A DNA stretch of 64,000 bases, taken from M3007 sp040397785 (GTDB lineage Bacteria; Bacteroidota; Bacteroidia; Chitinophagales; Saprospiraceae). Shown piece by piece: positions 27,157-35,138 of the stretch. The translations under genes were made by a program, and so were the position numbers. Positions within the stretch are counted from its first letter, which is position 1; every line of letters starts with the position of its first letter. The stretch lies in the NCBI GenBank assembly GCA_040397785.1, contig JBBAVI010000019.1, positions 5,775-69,774 on the forward strand, given 5' to 3'. Under the pieces are notes generated by a model. The model worked only from the letters and a program-made list of their open reading frames with translations, had not been told where the DNA came from and ran no database searches.

Positions 27157-27172
27157 TTTAACGTACGTTAAA
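27157..27172. promoter_or_regulatory. 16-bp perfect palindrome upstream of biotin carboxylase
   Basis: TTTAACGTACGTTAAA reads identically on both strands, 20 bp before the biotin carboxylase start. Its size, symmetry and position fit a dimeric repressor operator (TetR-like), possibly for fatty-acid or acyl-CoA control. The regulator is not in the window. Confidence 0.5.
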
Positions 27173-27255
27173 TGTTAAAGTTTTAACGACTCACAATCAA
27201 ACTTTTAACTAAAAAAGAGGACACAGCATGGATAGCAAACATGCGTAAAAGCGGC

Positions 27256-28086
27256 TTAAAAGGCATTCATGGCATCCACCATTTCCTGAAACAAGGCTTT
27301 CGTTTTATGGTGTTCATACACCTTTCCCTCAAATTCCCGTACCCATCGGATGCCGCGTATAGCATTGGTAAGCAAGAGCTCATCTGCTGCTATTAGCGTG
27401 GCGAATGTAGCAGCTTTCTCCTGTACTGGCAAAGCCTTCGTAGTTCTTAACAGCAATAATATTTTTCGCATGGTTCCCGTTACACAGCCATCCGACAGCG
27501 GCGGCGTACATAACACGGGTCCTTCAAACCAAAATACGTTGCTGCTACAGGCTTCACAAACACGTTCGTACGCATTTAATATAATACCATCATCCCACCC
27601 CATCGAATGCGCTTCTTTTGCCGCCGCTACATACCGTGCCGCATTCAGGGTTTTGTAACCCGACCATGCATCCACGGGCAGGCGAACGGACCTGATTAAT
27701 CCGGTCTTCAACCCTTCATTAGACCATTCGAATTGCGCTGATTCCAGCGGCAGTGCCGTAATCAAGAATTGCGCCTGGTCATTTTCCGGAAAATAGTATC
27801 CGCCTGGTGCACGCCAGACGGTCAATCGAACGCGGGCATTGGGCGACCTTGCCACGCGCAGGATCTCTTTTTCCCAAAACGGAATCGTCCATTCGGATGG
27901 GATTTCATAATCCATTGCTTTTAATCCTCCCAATAAGCGCTCCCAATGGGCTTCCAACAGTGGAATGCGGCCATTAAATACCCTGATCGACTCAAAAAAA
28001 GTATCCCCAAAGTACAATCCCCGCTGAACCGCCCAAAGTTCTGCAGGCCATTGATCCAGCAATAATCCATTGAAATTCAAGGCCAT
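27256..28086 (-). CDS. Aminotransferase class IV (PabC/IlvE-like)
   Basis: 276 residues of the fold-type IV PLP enzymes. The N-terminal block RGLYFGDTFFESIRVFNGRIPLLEAHWERL matches aminodeoxychorismate lyase and branched-chain aminotransferase starts. GYKTLNAARYVAAAKEA contains the PLP-binding Lys. DDGIILNAYERVCEACSSNVFW carries the Glu that contacts the pyridine ring. PPLSDGCVTGTMRKILL is the phosphate-binding loop. Length and the absence of the longer BCAT N-terminus favour 4-amino-4-deoxychorismate lyase (folate path), but D-amino-acid or BCAT activity cannot be excluded. Confidence 0.85.
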   Translation of the reverse strand: MALNFNGLLLDQWPAELWAVQRGLYFGDTFFESIRVFNGRIPLLEAHWERLLGGLKAMDYEIPSEWTIPFWEKEILRVARSPNARVRLTVWRAPGGYYFPENDQAQFLITALPLESAQFEWSNEGLKTGLIRSVRLPVDAWSGYKTLNAARYVAAAKEAHSMGWDDGIILNAYERVCEACSSNVFWFEGPVLCTPPLSDGCVTGTMRKILLLLRTTKALPVQEKAATFATLIAADELLLTNAIRGIRWVREFEGKVYEHHKTKALFQEMVDAMNAF

Positions 28087-28127
28087 TTTAAACCGATTTC
28101 TTCACAATTAATCTTTATTTACACATT

Positions 28128-30806
28128 ATGAGCACTTTTTTAATCAAATTCCGATCCTTCGTGCTTTTGCTGGTGTTGTCTGTTTGCTTGCCAGCTTTCT
28201 CGTTTACCCAAAATACGGGAAACATTGCAAACTGGCTGGAAAGTTACCGATTGTCGGGCAATTTTCCAGCATTTCAATTATTGCGTGCGGCACAAGATCG
28301 CTCGGACTTACCCTTGGTGGCCGATCACCTCACCCAATTCAGCCTGGATGCAGCGCAATTAGCCAAAATTCAAAAGGCTGCCCCCACTACGGTTGCTTTC
28401 CAAATTCCACAGGTAAATTCCATCCCGGTGGTATTGGAAATGGCGCAAGTGGACATTCTTTCACCCGATTTTAAAATTGGAACCCTGGGTAATAACGCGC
28501 AAACGGCTGTTCCAGTAGAAAACGGCCTGCATTATCGCGGCATCGTGCAGGGAAATCCCCTATCTATTGCAACCCTGAGCGTTTTTAGCGACGGTATTGT
28601 TGCCATGTACACCGACGAAAGCGGTACCTACCAGGTGGCAAAAATGGAAGATGGCTCGGCGCAATACGTTTTGTACCGCAGCGAGGACTTGCATGAACCG
28701 GCCCCCCACACTTGTTTTAATGATGAAACCGTGGAAAATGTGTCGGGTGATATTCAGGTGGACGACCGCGGCGTAGGCTGCAAAACGGTGCAGGTTTATT
28801 TCGAATGCGATTTCAAACTATTCCAAGACCGGGGAAACAGTGTGGCGAATGTAAATGCTTATGTGACCTCTCTGTTCAACCAGGTAGCGGCCCTGTATGC
28901 CAATGAAAACGTTGGTATCGCTATTTCCGAAATATTTGTTTGGACCTCCACCGATCCTTATGCATCGTTGGGGAGCACCAGTTCGGTACTGAATGCCTTT
29001 CGGAACAATAAAGGCACCAATTTTAATGGCAATTTGGCGCATTTTTTAAGTACCCGCAACTTGGGTGGCGGCATTGCCTATGTGGATGTGATTTGCCTCA
29101 AACAATACGCATTCGGGGTGAGTGCCATTACCAATACGTTTCAAAATGTACCTACTTACTCTTGGTCCGTGGAGGTGTTAACACATGAATTGGGGCACAA
29201 CCTGGGCTCTTGGCATACCCATTCCTGTCAATGGCCCAACGGCGCCCTCGATAATTGTGTTGCTCAAGAAGGCAGTTGCTCGTCGGGGCCTGCTCCTACC
29301 AATGGCGGAACCATCATGAGTTACTGTCACTTAACCAGTTATGGTATTAATTTTAACAATGGTTTTGGTTCGGTTCCGGGCAACCATATTCGCAATAAAG
29401 TGTTGGCGGCCAGTTGTTTAAGTCAGTCGGGTACAGCGCCGGGATCCTTGAGTACCACCAATATTACCGGCAACACCGCCACCTTATCGTGGGGGGCTAT
29501 TGCAGGTGCCACCAGTTATTCTGTACAATATAAAACCAGTAGTACCAGCACCTGGACAACCGCTGGGAGCACGGCAACCACGACCATGAATTTGAGTGGT
29601 TTGTTGGCGAATACGGGTTATAATTGGCAGGTAAAAACCGATTGTTCGGCGTTTAGTGCCAGTTCGAATTTTACGACCACCAACAGTGGCGGCGGCGGCA
29701 CGACCTGCACCTTACCGACCAGTTTGCTGACCAGCAACCTGACTACAAGCAGTGCCATCCTGAGTTGGGCAACTGTATCAGGGGCGGCCAATTATACGGT
29801 GCAGTACAAAACGAGCATTAGCGGAACCTGGCTTACTGCGGGCAATACTGCGGGTACCAGTTATAATTTGAGTGGATTAAATGCTGCAACCACCTACAAC
29901 TGGCGGGTAAAAGCCAATTGCTCAGATTATTCGGGGCAGCTCAATTTTACCACCCTGAGCAACAGCGGCGGCGGTGGTACCTGCAATACCCCCGTTGGTT
30001 TGACGAGCAACAACCTGACCAATACCAGCGCCGGATTGTCGTGGAGTGCCGTGCAAGGCGCCGCCAATTACAGCATCCAATACAAGCTGAGCAGCAGCGG
30101 TACCTGGTTGAGTGGCGGAACCGTCGTGGCGACTAACCTGACCATTACCGGTTTGGCGGCTTCCAGTACGTACAACTGGCGGGTAAAGGCCAATTGCTCT
30201 GCATATTCGGCTACTGCCAGTTTTACCACCCTGGCTGCGGGCAATGGCAATTGTAATGCACCCGTCAACCTGACCAACGTGTCGGTTGCAGCAACTTCGG
30301 CGGTATTATCGTGGTCGCCGGTCAGTGGTGCCAGCTTGTACACGTTGCAATTAAAATATGCCAATTCCAATGTGTATTACACCCTGGGCACGGTTTCCAG
30401 TACCCAAGTGTCGTTGAATGGTTTGCAGCCGTCTACCAATTATGCCTGGCGGGTAAAGGCCAATTGTTCGGATTATTCGGCCGCATTGCCGCTTAATACC
30501 CCTGCTGGATTTCAGCAAGGACAAGAAAGTGCTTCCTTATCGGATGGTACCATTACTGTGACGGCTTTGGAAAAAGTTTCGTTACAGATGTTCCCGAATC
30601 CGGTAAGTCGCATGTTGAATCTTCAATGGGATGGTGTACTGACCGACGAAACCCGCGTGTGGATCAATGACGCAAGTGGCCGCCGTTGGTTGGACCAAGT
30701 GTATTCCAATGTGTTGGACGTGGCTTCTTTGCCACCAGGCATGTACGTGGTGGTGTTGGTAGATGGGAAGGAAAAATTAGCAGTGGAACAGTTTATTAAA
30801 TTATAA
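28128..30806 (+). CDS. Secreted M12-type zinc metalloprotease with FN3 repeats and T9SS tail
   Basis: 892 residues. The signal peptide ends near PAFSFTQ. Residues ~80-215 are a propeptide-like region. The catalytic domain (~220-430) has the zinc site THELGHNLGSWHTHS (HExxHxxGxxH) and the Met-turn TIMSYC, so it is a reprolysin/adamalysin-like metzincin. Four fibronectin type III repeats of ~88 residues follow (about 29430-30510), each with LSW and YNWRVKANCS motifs. The C-terminus is a T9SS type A tail (MFPNPVSRMLNLQWDG ... LPPGMYVVVLVDG ... VEQFIKL). It should be exported and surface-bound, degrading proteins outside the cell. A terminator follows 17 bp after the stop. Confidence 0.93.
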   Translation: MSTFLIKFRSFVLLLVLSVCLPAFSFTQNTGNIANWLESYRLSGNFPAFQLLRAAQDRSDLPLVADHLTQFSLDAAQLAKIQKAAPTTVAFQIPQVNSIPVVLEMAQVDILSPDFKIGTLGNNAQTAVPVENGLHYRGIVQGNPLSIATLSVFSDGIVAMYTDESGTYQVAKMEDGSAQYVLYRSEDLHEPAPHTCFNDETVENVSGDIQVDDRGVGCKTVQVYFECDFKLFQDRGNSVANVNAYVTSLFNQVAALYANENVGIAISEIFVWTSTDPYASLGSTSSVLNAFRNNKGTNFNGNLAHFLSTRNLGGGIAYVDVICLKQYAFGVSAITNTFQNVPTYSWSVEVLTHELGHNLGSWHTHSCQWPNGALDNCVAQEGSCSSGPAPTNGGTIMSYCHLTSYGINFNNGFGSVPGNHIRNKVLAASCLSQSGTAPGSLSTTNITGNTATLSWGAIAGATSYSVQYKTSSTSTWTTAGSTATTTMNLSGLLANTGYNWQVKTDCSAFSASSNFTTTNSGGGGTTCTLPTSLLTSNLTTSSAILSWATVSGAANYTVQYKTSISGTWLTAGNTAGTSYNLSGLNAATTYNWRVKANCSDYSGQLNFTTLSNSGGGGTCNTPVGLTSNNLTNTSAGLSWSAVQGAANYSIQYKLSSSGTWLSGGTVVATNLTITGLAASSTYNWRVKANCSAYSATASFTTLAAGNGNCNAPVNLTNVSVAATSAVLSWSPVSGASLYTLQLKYANSNVYYTLGTVSSTQVSLNGLQPSTNYAWRVKANCSDYSAALPLNTPAGFQQGQESASLSDGTITVTALEKVSLQMFPNPVSRMLNLQWDGVLTDETRVWINDASGRRWLDQVYSNVLDVASLPPGMYVVVLVDGKEKLAVEQFIKL

Positions 30807-30823
30807 ATCGCGTTGAATTAGGA

Positions 30824-30861
30824 AGCACCCGACGGAAACAGATCCTGCGGGTGCTTTTTTT
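30824..30861 (+). terminator. Rho-independent terminator after the metalloprotease
   Basis: AGCACCCG (30824-30831) pairs with CGGGTGCT (30848-30855) and a T-run follows. The loop GGAAACAGATCCTG is nearly identical to that of the terminator beyond the CRISPR array at 42721-42758. Confidence 0.9.
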
Positions 30862-30914
30862 AATGAGTTGATCAATGGGCTTTTTCTTCCATTGCAACAA
30901 GTCTATTTAAATTG

Positions 30915-31640
30915 CTATTGTAGCATCTTTTGAAACTTTAAAGCATTGATCAGATTGCCATATAGCTGAGATTTTGCGTTTGCAAAAGACAACCTGCCAT
31001 CTTTACTTAGAAGTTCATTATTGACACTTCCTGGACCGAAGTAAAATACTGATTTTGAATTGGTTATTTTTTCAATAAAGTCATTTTGTGACGATAGCGT
31101 GCGTTCTTTATCATTGGGGACGTTCAAAATTGCAAGATCAAATTGTTTATCCTTGAAGGTATCGTATTCGCCTGCCGAAACAAATTCTGGTCGAGGGAAT
31201 CCCATGAGTAGAAAAAACTTTTCCAACCAAAGGTCATTTTTAACATCAGGAGTTATCACAAGGATTTTACAGTTTTCCTTCAGCATAACGTCGGGATCTC
31301 TGAAGGCTTTTTCTGCTTTGGATTTTGCCAACTCCGCAGCGTATTGGTAGGCAAAAAAGATGGTCGCTAATATTGCCGCCAAGGTAAGCGGTAGACCAAA
31401 TATCATTACGACCTGATATTGATTTCGGAAAGCCGTGGTTTCTTTGTCAACATACACTTTTAACTCGTCCATCTTGACTTCCTGGCCAGGTTTTAGTGTA
31501 TCCCTAAATTGTTGTTCTATCAATTCGACGCGGGCTTCAAGGTCACCATAATAGCGTTGAGCTAAAGAAAAGCCAATTATTACGCTTATTGTAACCGTAA
31601 TTGCACAAACAATAAGGTATAAAAAATGCTCCTTTTTCAT
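30915..31640 (-). CDS. Two-helix membrane protein with receiver-like domain, last gene of the cmr operon
   Basis: 241 residues, no recognised family. Helix 1 is ~7-27 (LYLIVCAITVTISVIIGFSL) and helix 2 ~77-99 (VVMIFGLPLTLAAILATIFF), joined by a ~50-residue charged, probably periplasmic, coiled-coil loop. The cytosolic domain (~120-241) alternates strands and helices like a receiver/Rossmann fold: CKILVITPD, LWLEKFFLLMGF, EFVSAGEY, FDLAILNVP, SVFYFGPG, RLSFAN, LYGNLINALKF. It starts 6 bp after cmr6 on the same strand with no terminator between, so it is very likely co-expressed with the type III-B complex. Layout recalls CRISPR membrane effectors gated by cyclic oligoadenylate. The role is inference. 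Confidence 0.75.
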   Translation of the reverse strand: MKKEHFLYLIVCAITVTISVIIGFSLAQRYYGDLEARVELIEQQFRDTLKPGQEVKMDELKVYVDKETTAFRNQYQVVMIFGLPLTLAAILATIFFAYQYAAELAKSKAEKAFRDPDVMLKENCKILVITPDVKNDLWLEKFFLLMGFPRPEFVSAGEYDTFKDKQFDLAILNVPNDKERTLSSQNDFIEKITNSKSVFYFGPGSVNNELLSKDGRLSFANAKSQLYGNLINALKFQKMLQ

Positions 31641-31646
31641 GTAGTT

Positions 31647-32708
31647 TTATTGTTTAAGTTCAAAAAAGCCATAACCTACAGCGGTTTTTGCACCGATTCC
31701 TTTGGTTGAAAGTGCATCAATTAGCCAGGATTTGATGATTGAAAGAAGTTTTTCCGTTTGATTGCCTTTGAGCCCGATATTAAAACGAAACGGCGTGCCT
31801 TTACCAACGGTTAAAAAAGGAATTGGGATTGGGGTTAGCCAATCTGCGGGCCAAACATCCTCACTCATATAGTAGTCACTATAATGGGGGGTCATTACAT
31901 CGCATTCGATGCGTGGGGCCTGGGTAGGAAAAGCATCAAAAATTACAATTTTCCCCTTTTGAGGTAATTTATTGCTTGTTACTTGGTCGCCAGCGCCAAA
32001 AATATCCTGAACCAACGTATCTCGTTCACCCAATTGTTCTTTCGCATAATGATGCAATATACCTTTGATTGCGGAAGCAGGTATATAGGGAATGCCATAT
32101 ATATGATGAAGCGTTATATTGGTTTCATAAATAGAGGCTTCTCCAAGTCCAACAACTACCCGCCAATCCGGCACAAAATCAAGCGGCTCCATGCGTTGTT
32201 CTGCCTCCAGTAAATCTGCTATATTGAAACTTTGCCGGGTATGTATTTTTGCAATAAACTGTTCATCGAAATGAAAGTTATTTAGATCTCCTCCCGGTTT
32301 GAATCGCTCCGTCAGTTTGATTATTTCAAAAGGCTTTTTAGAATCAGGGGAGGTAGGTTCATCTTTTTGGGGTATTGAGAACAACACAGCCTTTGTTTCT
32401 GCATTTTCTACTATTTTAGGTGGTTTGTTGAGCAATATTGCAAAGTTCTCATAGTTGGGCGCTTCTCTCGTTTCGGTTGGCATTACCTCCACACTTTGAG
32501 CGATCCATTTTCCATTTTTTTCAAAAATAGTACCGGAAAAATCCCTGAAAACCAAAAGATTACGTTGAAATTCATAACTTTGGATATCGTACTTCCCGCC
32601 AGTTAAAGCAATTTCATTTGCAACTACCTCTTTCCTATTGAAATCAAATGTTGCGGTTTTGTATTTTGCGTTGTAACTTTTTAATTTTAAATTATTTACT
32701 TGCTCCAT
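31647..32708 (-). CDS. cmr6: Type III-B CRISPR RAMP protein Cmr6
   Basis: 353 residues. The RAMP core occupies ~140-353: ADLLEAEQRMEPLDFVPDWRVVVGLG, IYGIPYIPASAIKGILHHYAKEQ (the typical IPxSSIKGxLR-like loop) and the C-terminal glycine-rich STKGIGAKTAVGYGFFEL. The first ~130 residues are an extension with a beta-rich segment not usual for Cmr6. It caps the Cmr backbone filament at the crRNA 3' end. Its start overlaps the end of cmr5 by 17 bp. Confidence 0.9.
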   Translation of the reverse strand: MEQVNNLKLKSYNAKYKTATFDFNRKEVVANEIALTGGKYDIQSYEFQRNLLVFRDFSGTIFEKNGKWIAQSVEVMPTETREAPNYENFAILLNKPPKIVENAETKAVLFSIPQKDEPTSPDSKKPFEIIKLTERFKPGGDLNNFHFDEQFIAKIHTRQSFNIADLLEAEQRMEPLDFVPDWRVVVGLGEASIYETNITLHHIYGIPYIPASAIKGILHHYAKEQLGERDTLVQDIFGAGDQVTSNKLPQKGKIVIFDAFPTQAPRIECDVMTPHYSDYYMSEDVWPADWLTPIPIPFLTVGKGTPFRFNIGLKGNQTEKLLSIIKSWLIDALSTKGIGAKTAVGYGFFELKQ

Positions 32709-33120
32709 GTTCCTCCATATTTAAAGGGTTAGCATTGTCTTTTTTAAGCAGTCTAACCAACCAGGTTGCCAACAACAAAACTTCCTGTTGTGCTACACGT
32801 GCTTCATTTATATCTAGATTGAGTATTTTATGCATAAATTGCGCTGATGCTGCTGTTTTGTTTATGTCTTTAGCATGCTCCTGACTCCTACTTTCTTGAA
32901 TCAATCCTTGTCCTATTAGCCATTTTTGAATCTGGCTAAATAAGTCTTGGTGTGCACCTTCTTTTGAATATAGATAGGCCAAAGTATTGGTTAACCCATT
33001 ATTTCGAATAAGCGCTGGCAATTCCTGAACAGCCTTATTGTATTTATCGTCATCTGCACCCTTTTGGGTGCATTCAAAGGCATAAACGGCCCTTAATTGA
33101 TGTAAATGCTGAATACTCAT
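32692..33120 (-). CDS. cmr5: Type III-B small subunit Cmr5
   Basis: 142 residues, all-helical: RAVYAFECTQKGADDDKYNKAVQELPALIRNNGLTNTLAYLYSK is the usual Cmr5 N-terminal half, and LLLATWLVRLLKKDN near the end is the closing helix. It forms the inner filament along the target RNA. Its ATG overlaps the cmr4 stop (TAATG), implying translational coupling. Confidence 0.9.
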   Translation of the reverse strand: MSIQHLHQLRAVYAFECTQKGADDDKYNKAVQELPALIRNNGLTNTLAYLYSKEGAHQDLFSQIQKWLIGQGLIQESRSQEHAKDINKTAASAQFMHKILNLDINEARVAQQEVLLLATWLVRLLKKDNANPLNMEEHGASK

Positions 33121-34022
33121 TATAAAAATAGTTTGATTGCTTTAACAATACCTTTTCCTAAGGATGCATTACCGCCTATTTGAAAAATACGCGGCAATTT
33201 CACTTTGAAACTATGGAGTAATTGGGCCGCTGTTTTACGCTCTTTTCTATCTGAGAACTCCGGACTTGCCAATACCAAGGTGTATAACACACTTTCTGCG
33301 GGTAAATGCTCTTCCGTAAACAATTGTCCATTCGCTACAACCCCTTCATCGCCAATTTTTATACGGGTATGAACTTCGGTGCATCTCGTTACAAAATCAT
33401 CAAACAACTCATTGGAAACCAATATAAAACGATTTAAGAAATCATCAAGACCAAGTGCATCGCTTAAAAAGGAAGCAACCTGTTTTACATCTTCATTTTC
33501 TTTCACGGCCAATTTGAATTCATCTAAGTAAACATTTTCGTTATCCATCGTCAATAAAGACGTGCTGGCAACATAATTTTCCAATTTTGCGGCTTTTTTT
33601 AAATGTCCGATGAATGCAGCTAAACCTTCTTTTTCAGTGTCGTTTTCTGTCAAAGTGTTCAACCCAATAGTTAAATCATTGGCAAAGCGATGTAAAACCC
33701 TGGGGCAGGCAGTCCAGGCGAAAATGCCTTTTAAACTTTTTACCGGAAATAATAAGATACGGGCATCGGTCCAGCCAATTGCCCCTGCATTTTCATCACC
33801 CTTGTCGGGGTGACCAAAAATGGCAATCATTTCAGGATCTAATTTGTCTGTTTTCGACTCAAACGCTTCTCTTAAAGCACCTTTCAGGCTGGATGCTTCA
33901 ATTTTAGGGAAATGCGTATGTGCTTCACGCTGGATCGGCAACTCTGTACCTACGCCTCCGCCCGCGCCCGCATGTAGGGGAGATTCACATATTAAAAATA
34001 GTGGTTTGGCTATCTGAAACAT
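33120..34022 (-). CDS. cmr4: Type III-B backbone RAMP Cmr4 with Asp-to-Glu at the expected catalytic site
   Basis: 300 residues. The N-terminus shows the Cmr4 pattern HAGAGGGVGTELPIQREAHT, then FPKIEASSLKGALREAFE. In studied Cmr4 proteins the residue before LPIQRE is the Asp that cleaves target RNA every 6 nt. Here it is Glu27. The C-terminal glycine-rich loop IFQIGGNASLGKGIV is present. It lies 18 bp behind cmr3 and is coupled to cmr5. The substitution may weaken target RNA slicing. Confidence 0.92.
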   Translation of the reverse strand: MFQIAKPLFLICESPLHAGAGGGVGTELPIQREAHTHFPKIEASSLKGALREAFESKTDKLDPEMIAIFGHPDKGDENAGAIGWTDARILLFPVKSLKGIFAWTACPRVLHRFANDLTIGLNTLTENDTEKEGLAAFIGHLKKAAKLENYVASTSLLTMDNENVYLDEFKLAVKENEDVKQVASFLSDALGLDDFLNRFILVSNELFDDFVTRCTEVHTRIKIGDEGVVANGQLFTEEHLPAESVLYTLVLASPEFSDRKERKTAAQLLHSFKVKLPRIFQIGGNASLGKGIVKAIKLFL

Positions 34023-34040
34023 ATTGTAAATTGTTTTATT

Positions 34041-35138
34041 TTAAGAAAATAGTGTTTTTTGTTTACCGCTGAGTGCCGCAACTAATGCGATACCAAATCC
34101 CTGCTTGGCATCGAGTGCCTGATCACAGAGGGATGTACCGTGCAAGGCTTGAACCAATTTTGAAAGATCTGTTTGTGGATCGGCTTCCACCACATACACG
34201 CTTCCTGCCGGAACCACCTTGCGCATGGGTTTCGGTTTTTTTAAGACCATATCAAAGCCCCCGGTAGACCAAGGCTTCCCGGTTGCGGCCGCCAGTAATT
34301 TCAGGCCGTGCTGAGCAAGTATCTTTTCCGGCCACCATGCCTGACCTTCTGTTCCTGAAAAAATACCTGGCGTGAGCAGGACCAATTTAAAAATTCGAGA
34401 ATTTATAGAGGATGGGGGCAGTTTCCATTCCTTTTCAGTGGTATAGGCCGCTGCTTTGCGTTCGCCGCCCAACTGAAGCATGCCATTATCGGCGAAATCT
34501 TTCGGTAAATTTTCAAATTGCACTATAATATCTAATGCATCCAACAAACCAGAATGGGGGTTCAATATTTCCGTTCTTTGCATCTGGTAGCGGTATAACT
34601 GGCCATCCTGTGCGGTATGTTTTTCGTCATTTCTTCCGATGCCGGTCTTAAGTTCCTCTGTTTTCAAGGCATTTAAATCATACCAATGCTCCAATGGCTC
34701 ATTTCCTTGAAAATAGCGCGTCAGCGTGGACTTTTCGATCCATTTACCACTTGCTTCTTCCTGTTTCCCATTTACTTCTGGTAAAAAAACATGGGATAAA
34801 TTACTGGGTATATTAGACTCAAATTCAATTTTTTGCAAAGGCATGCTCTGGGGTAAAGCATCTTTATCTGCCTTAAACAAGTCGAGCGGTGCAGGAAAGA
34901 GCTGTTTGTCATTAGCATGAAGCCAGGTACCGGCCACGCTGATTGATTCACTTAAGGCGATCAATGTATTTAATGGTTCCTGTTGCAATTGTTGGGCAAT
35001 TGCCGCAGATCGCAATGCGCCAAGCAACACGGATGGGGGTGGTGGAAACAATCCATCGGCCCACGATTCTTCTTCCCGCATAAATGGTTTTCCATCACGA
35101 AAGAATACAGTATCAAAAGGGGTAATGCGTAAGGTCAT
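34041..35138 (-). CDS. cmr3: Type III-B RAMP Cmr3
   Basis: 365 residues. MTLRITPFDTVFFRDGKPFMREEESWADGLFPPPPSVLLGALRSA is the diagnostic Cmr3 opening (FRDGKPF and the PxPSxxxGxLRSA loop). GGERKAAAY and WSTGGFD are further conserved Gly-rich elements. It binds the 5' handle of crRNA next to Cas10. Its ATG overlaps the cas10 stop by 4 bp. Confidence 0.92.
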   Translation of the reverse strand: MTLRITPFDTVFFRDGKPFMREEESWADGLFPPPPSVLLGALRSAAIAQQLQQEPLNTLIALSESISVAGTWLHANDKQLFPAPLDLFKADKDALPQSMPLQKIEFESNIPSNLSHVFLPEVNGKQEEASGKWIEKSTLTRYFQGNEPLEHWYDLNALKTEELKTGIGRNDEKHTAQDGQLYRYQMQRTEILNPHSGLLDALDIIVQFENLPKDFADNGMLQLGGERKAAAYTTEKEWKLPPSSINSRIFKLVLLTPGIFSGTEGQAWWPEKILAQHGLKLLAAATGKPWSTGGFDMVLKKPKPMRKVVPAGSVYVVEADPQTDLSKLVQALHGTSLCDQALDAKQGFGIALVAALSGKQKTLFS

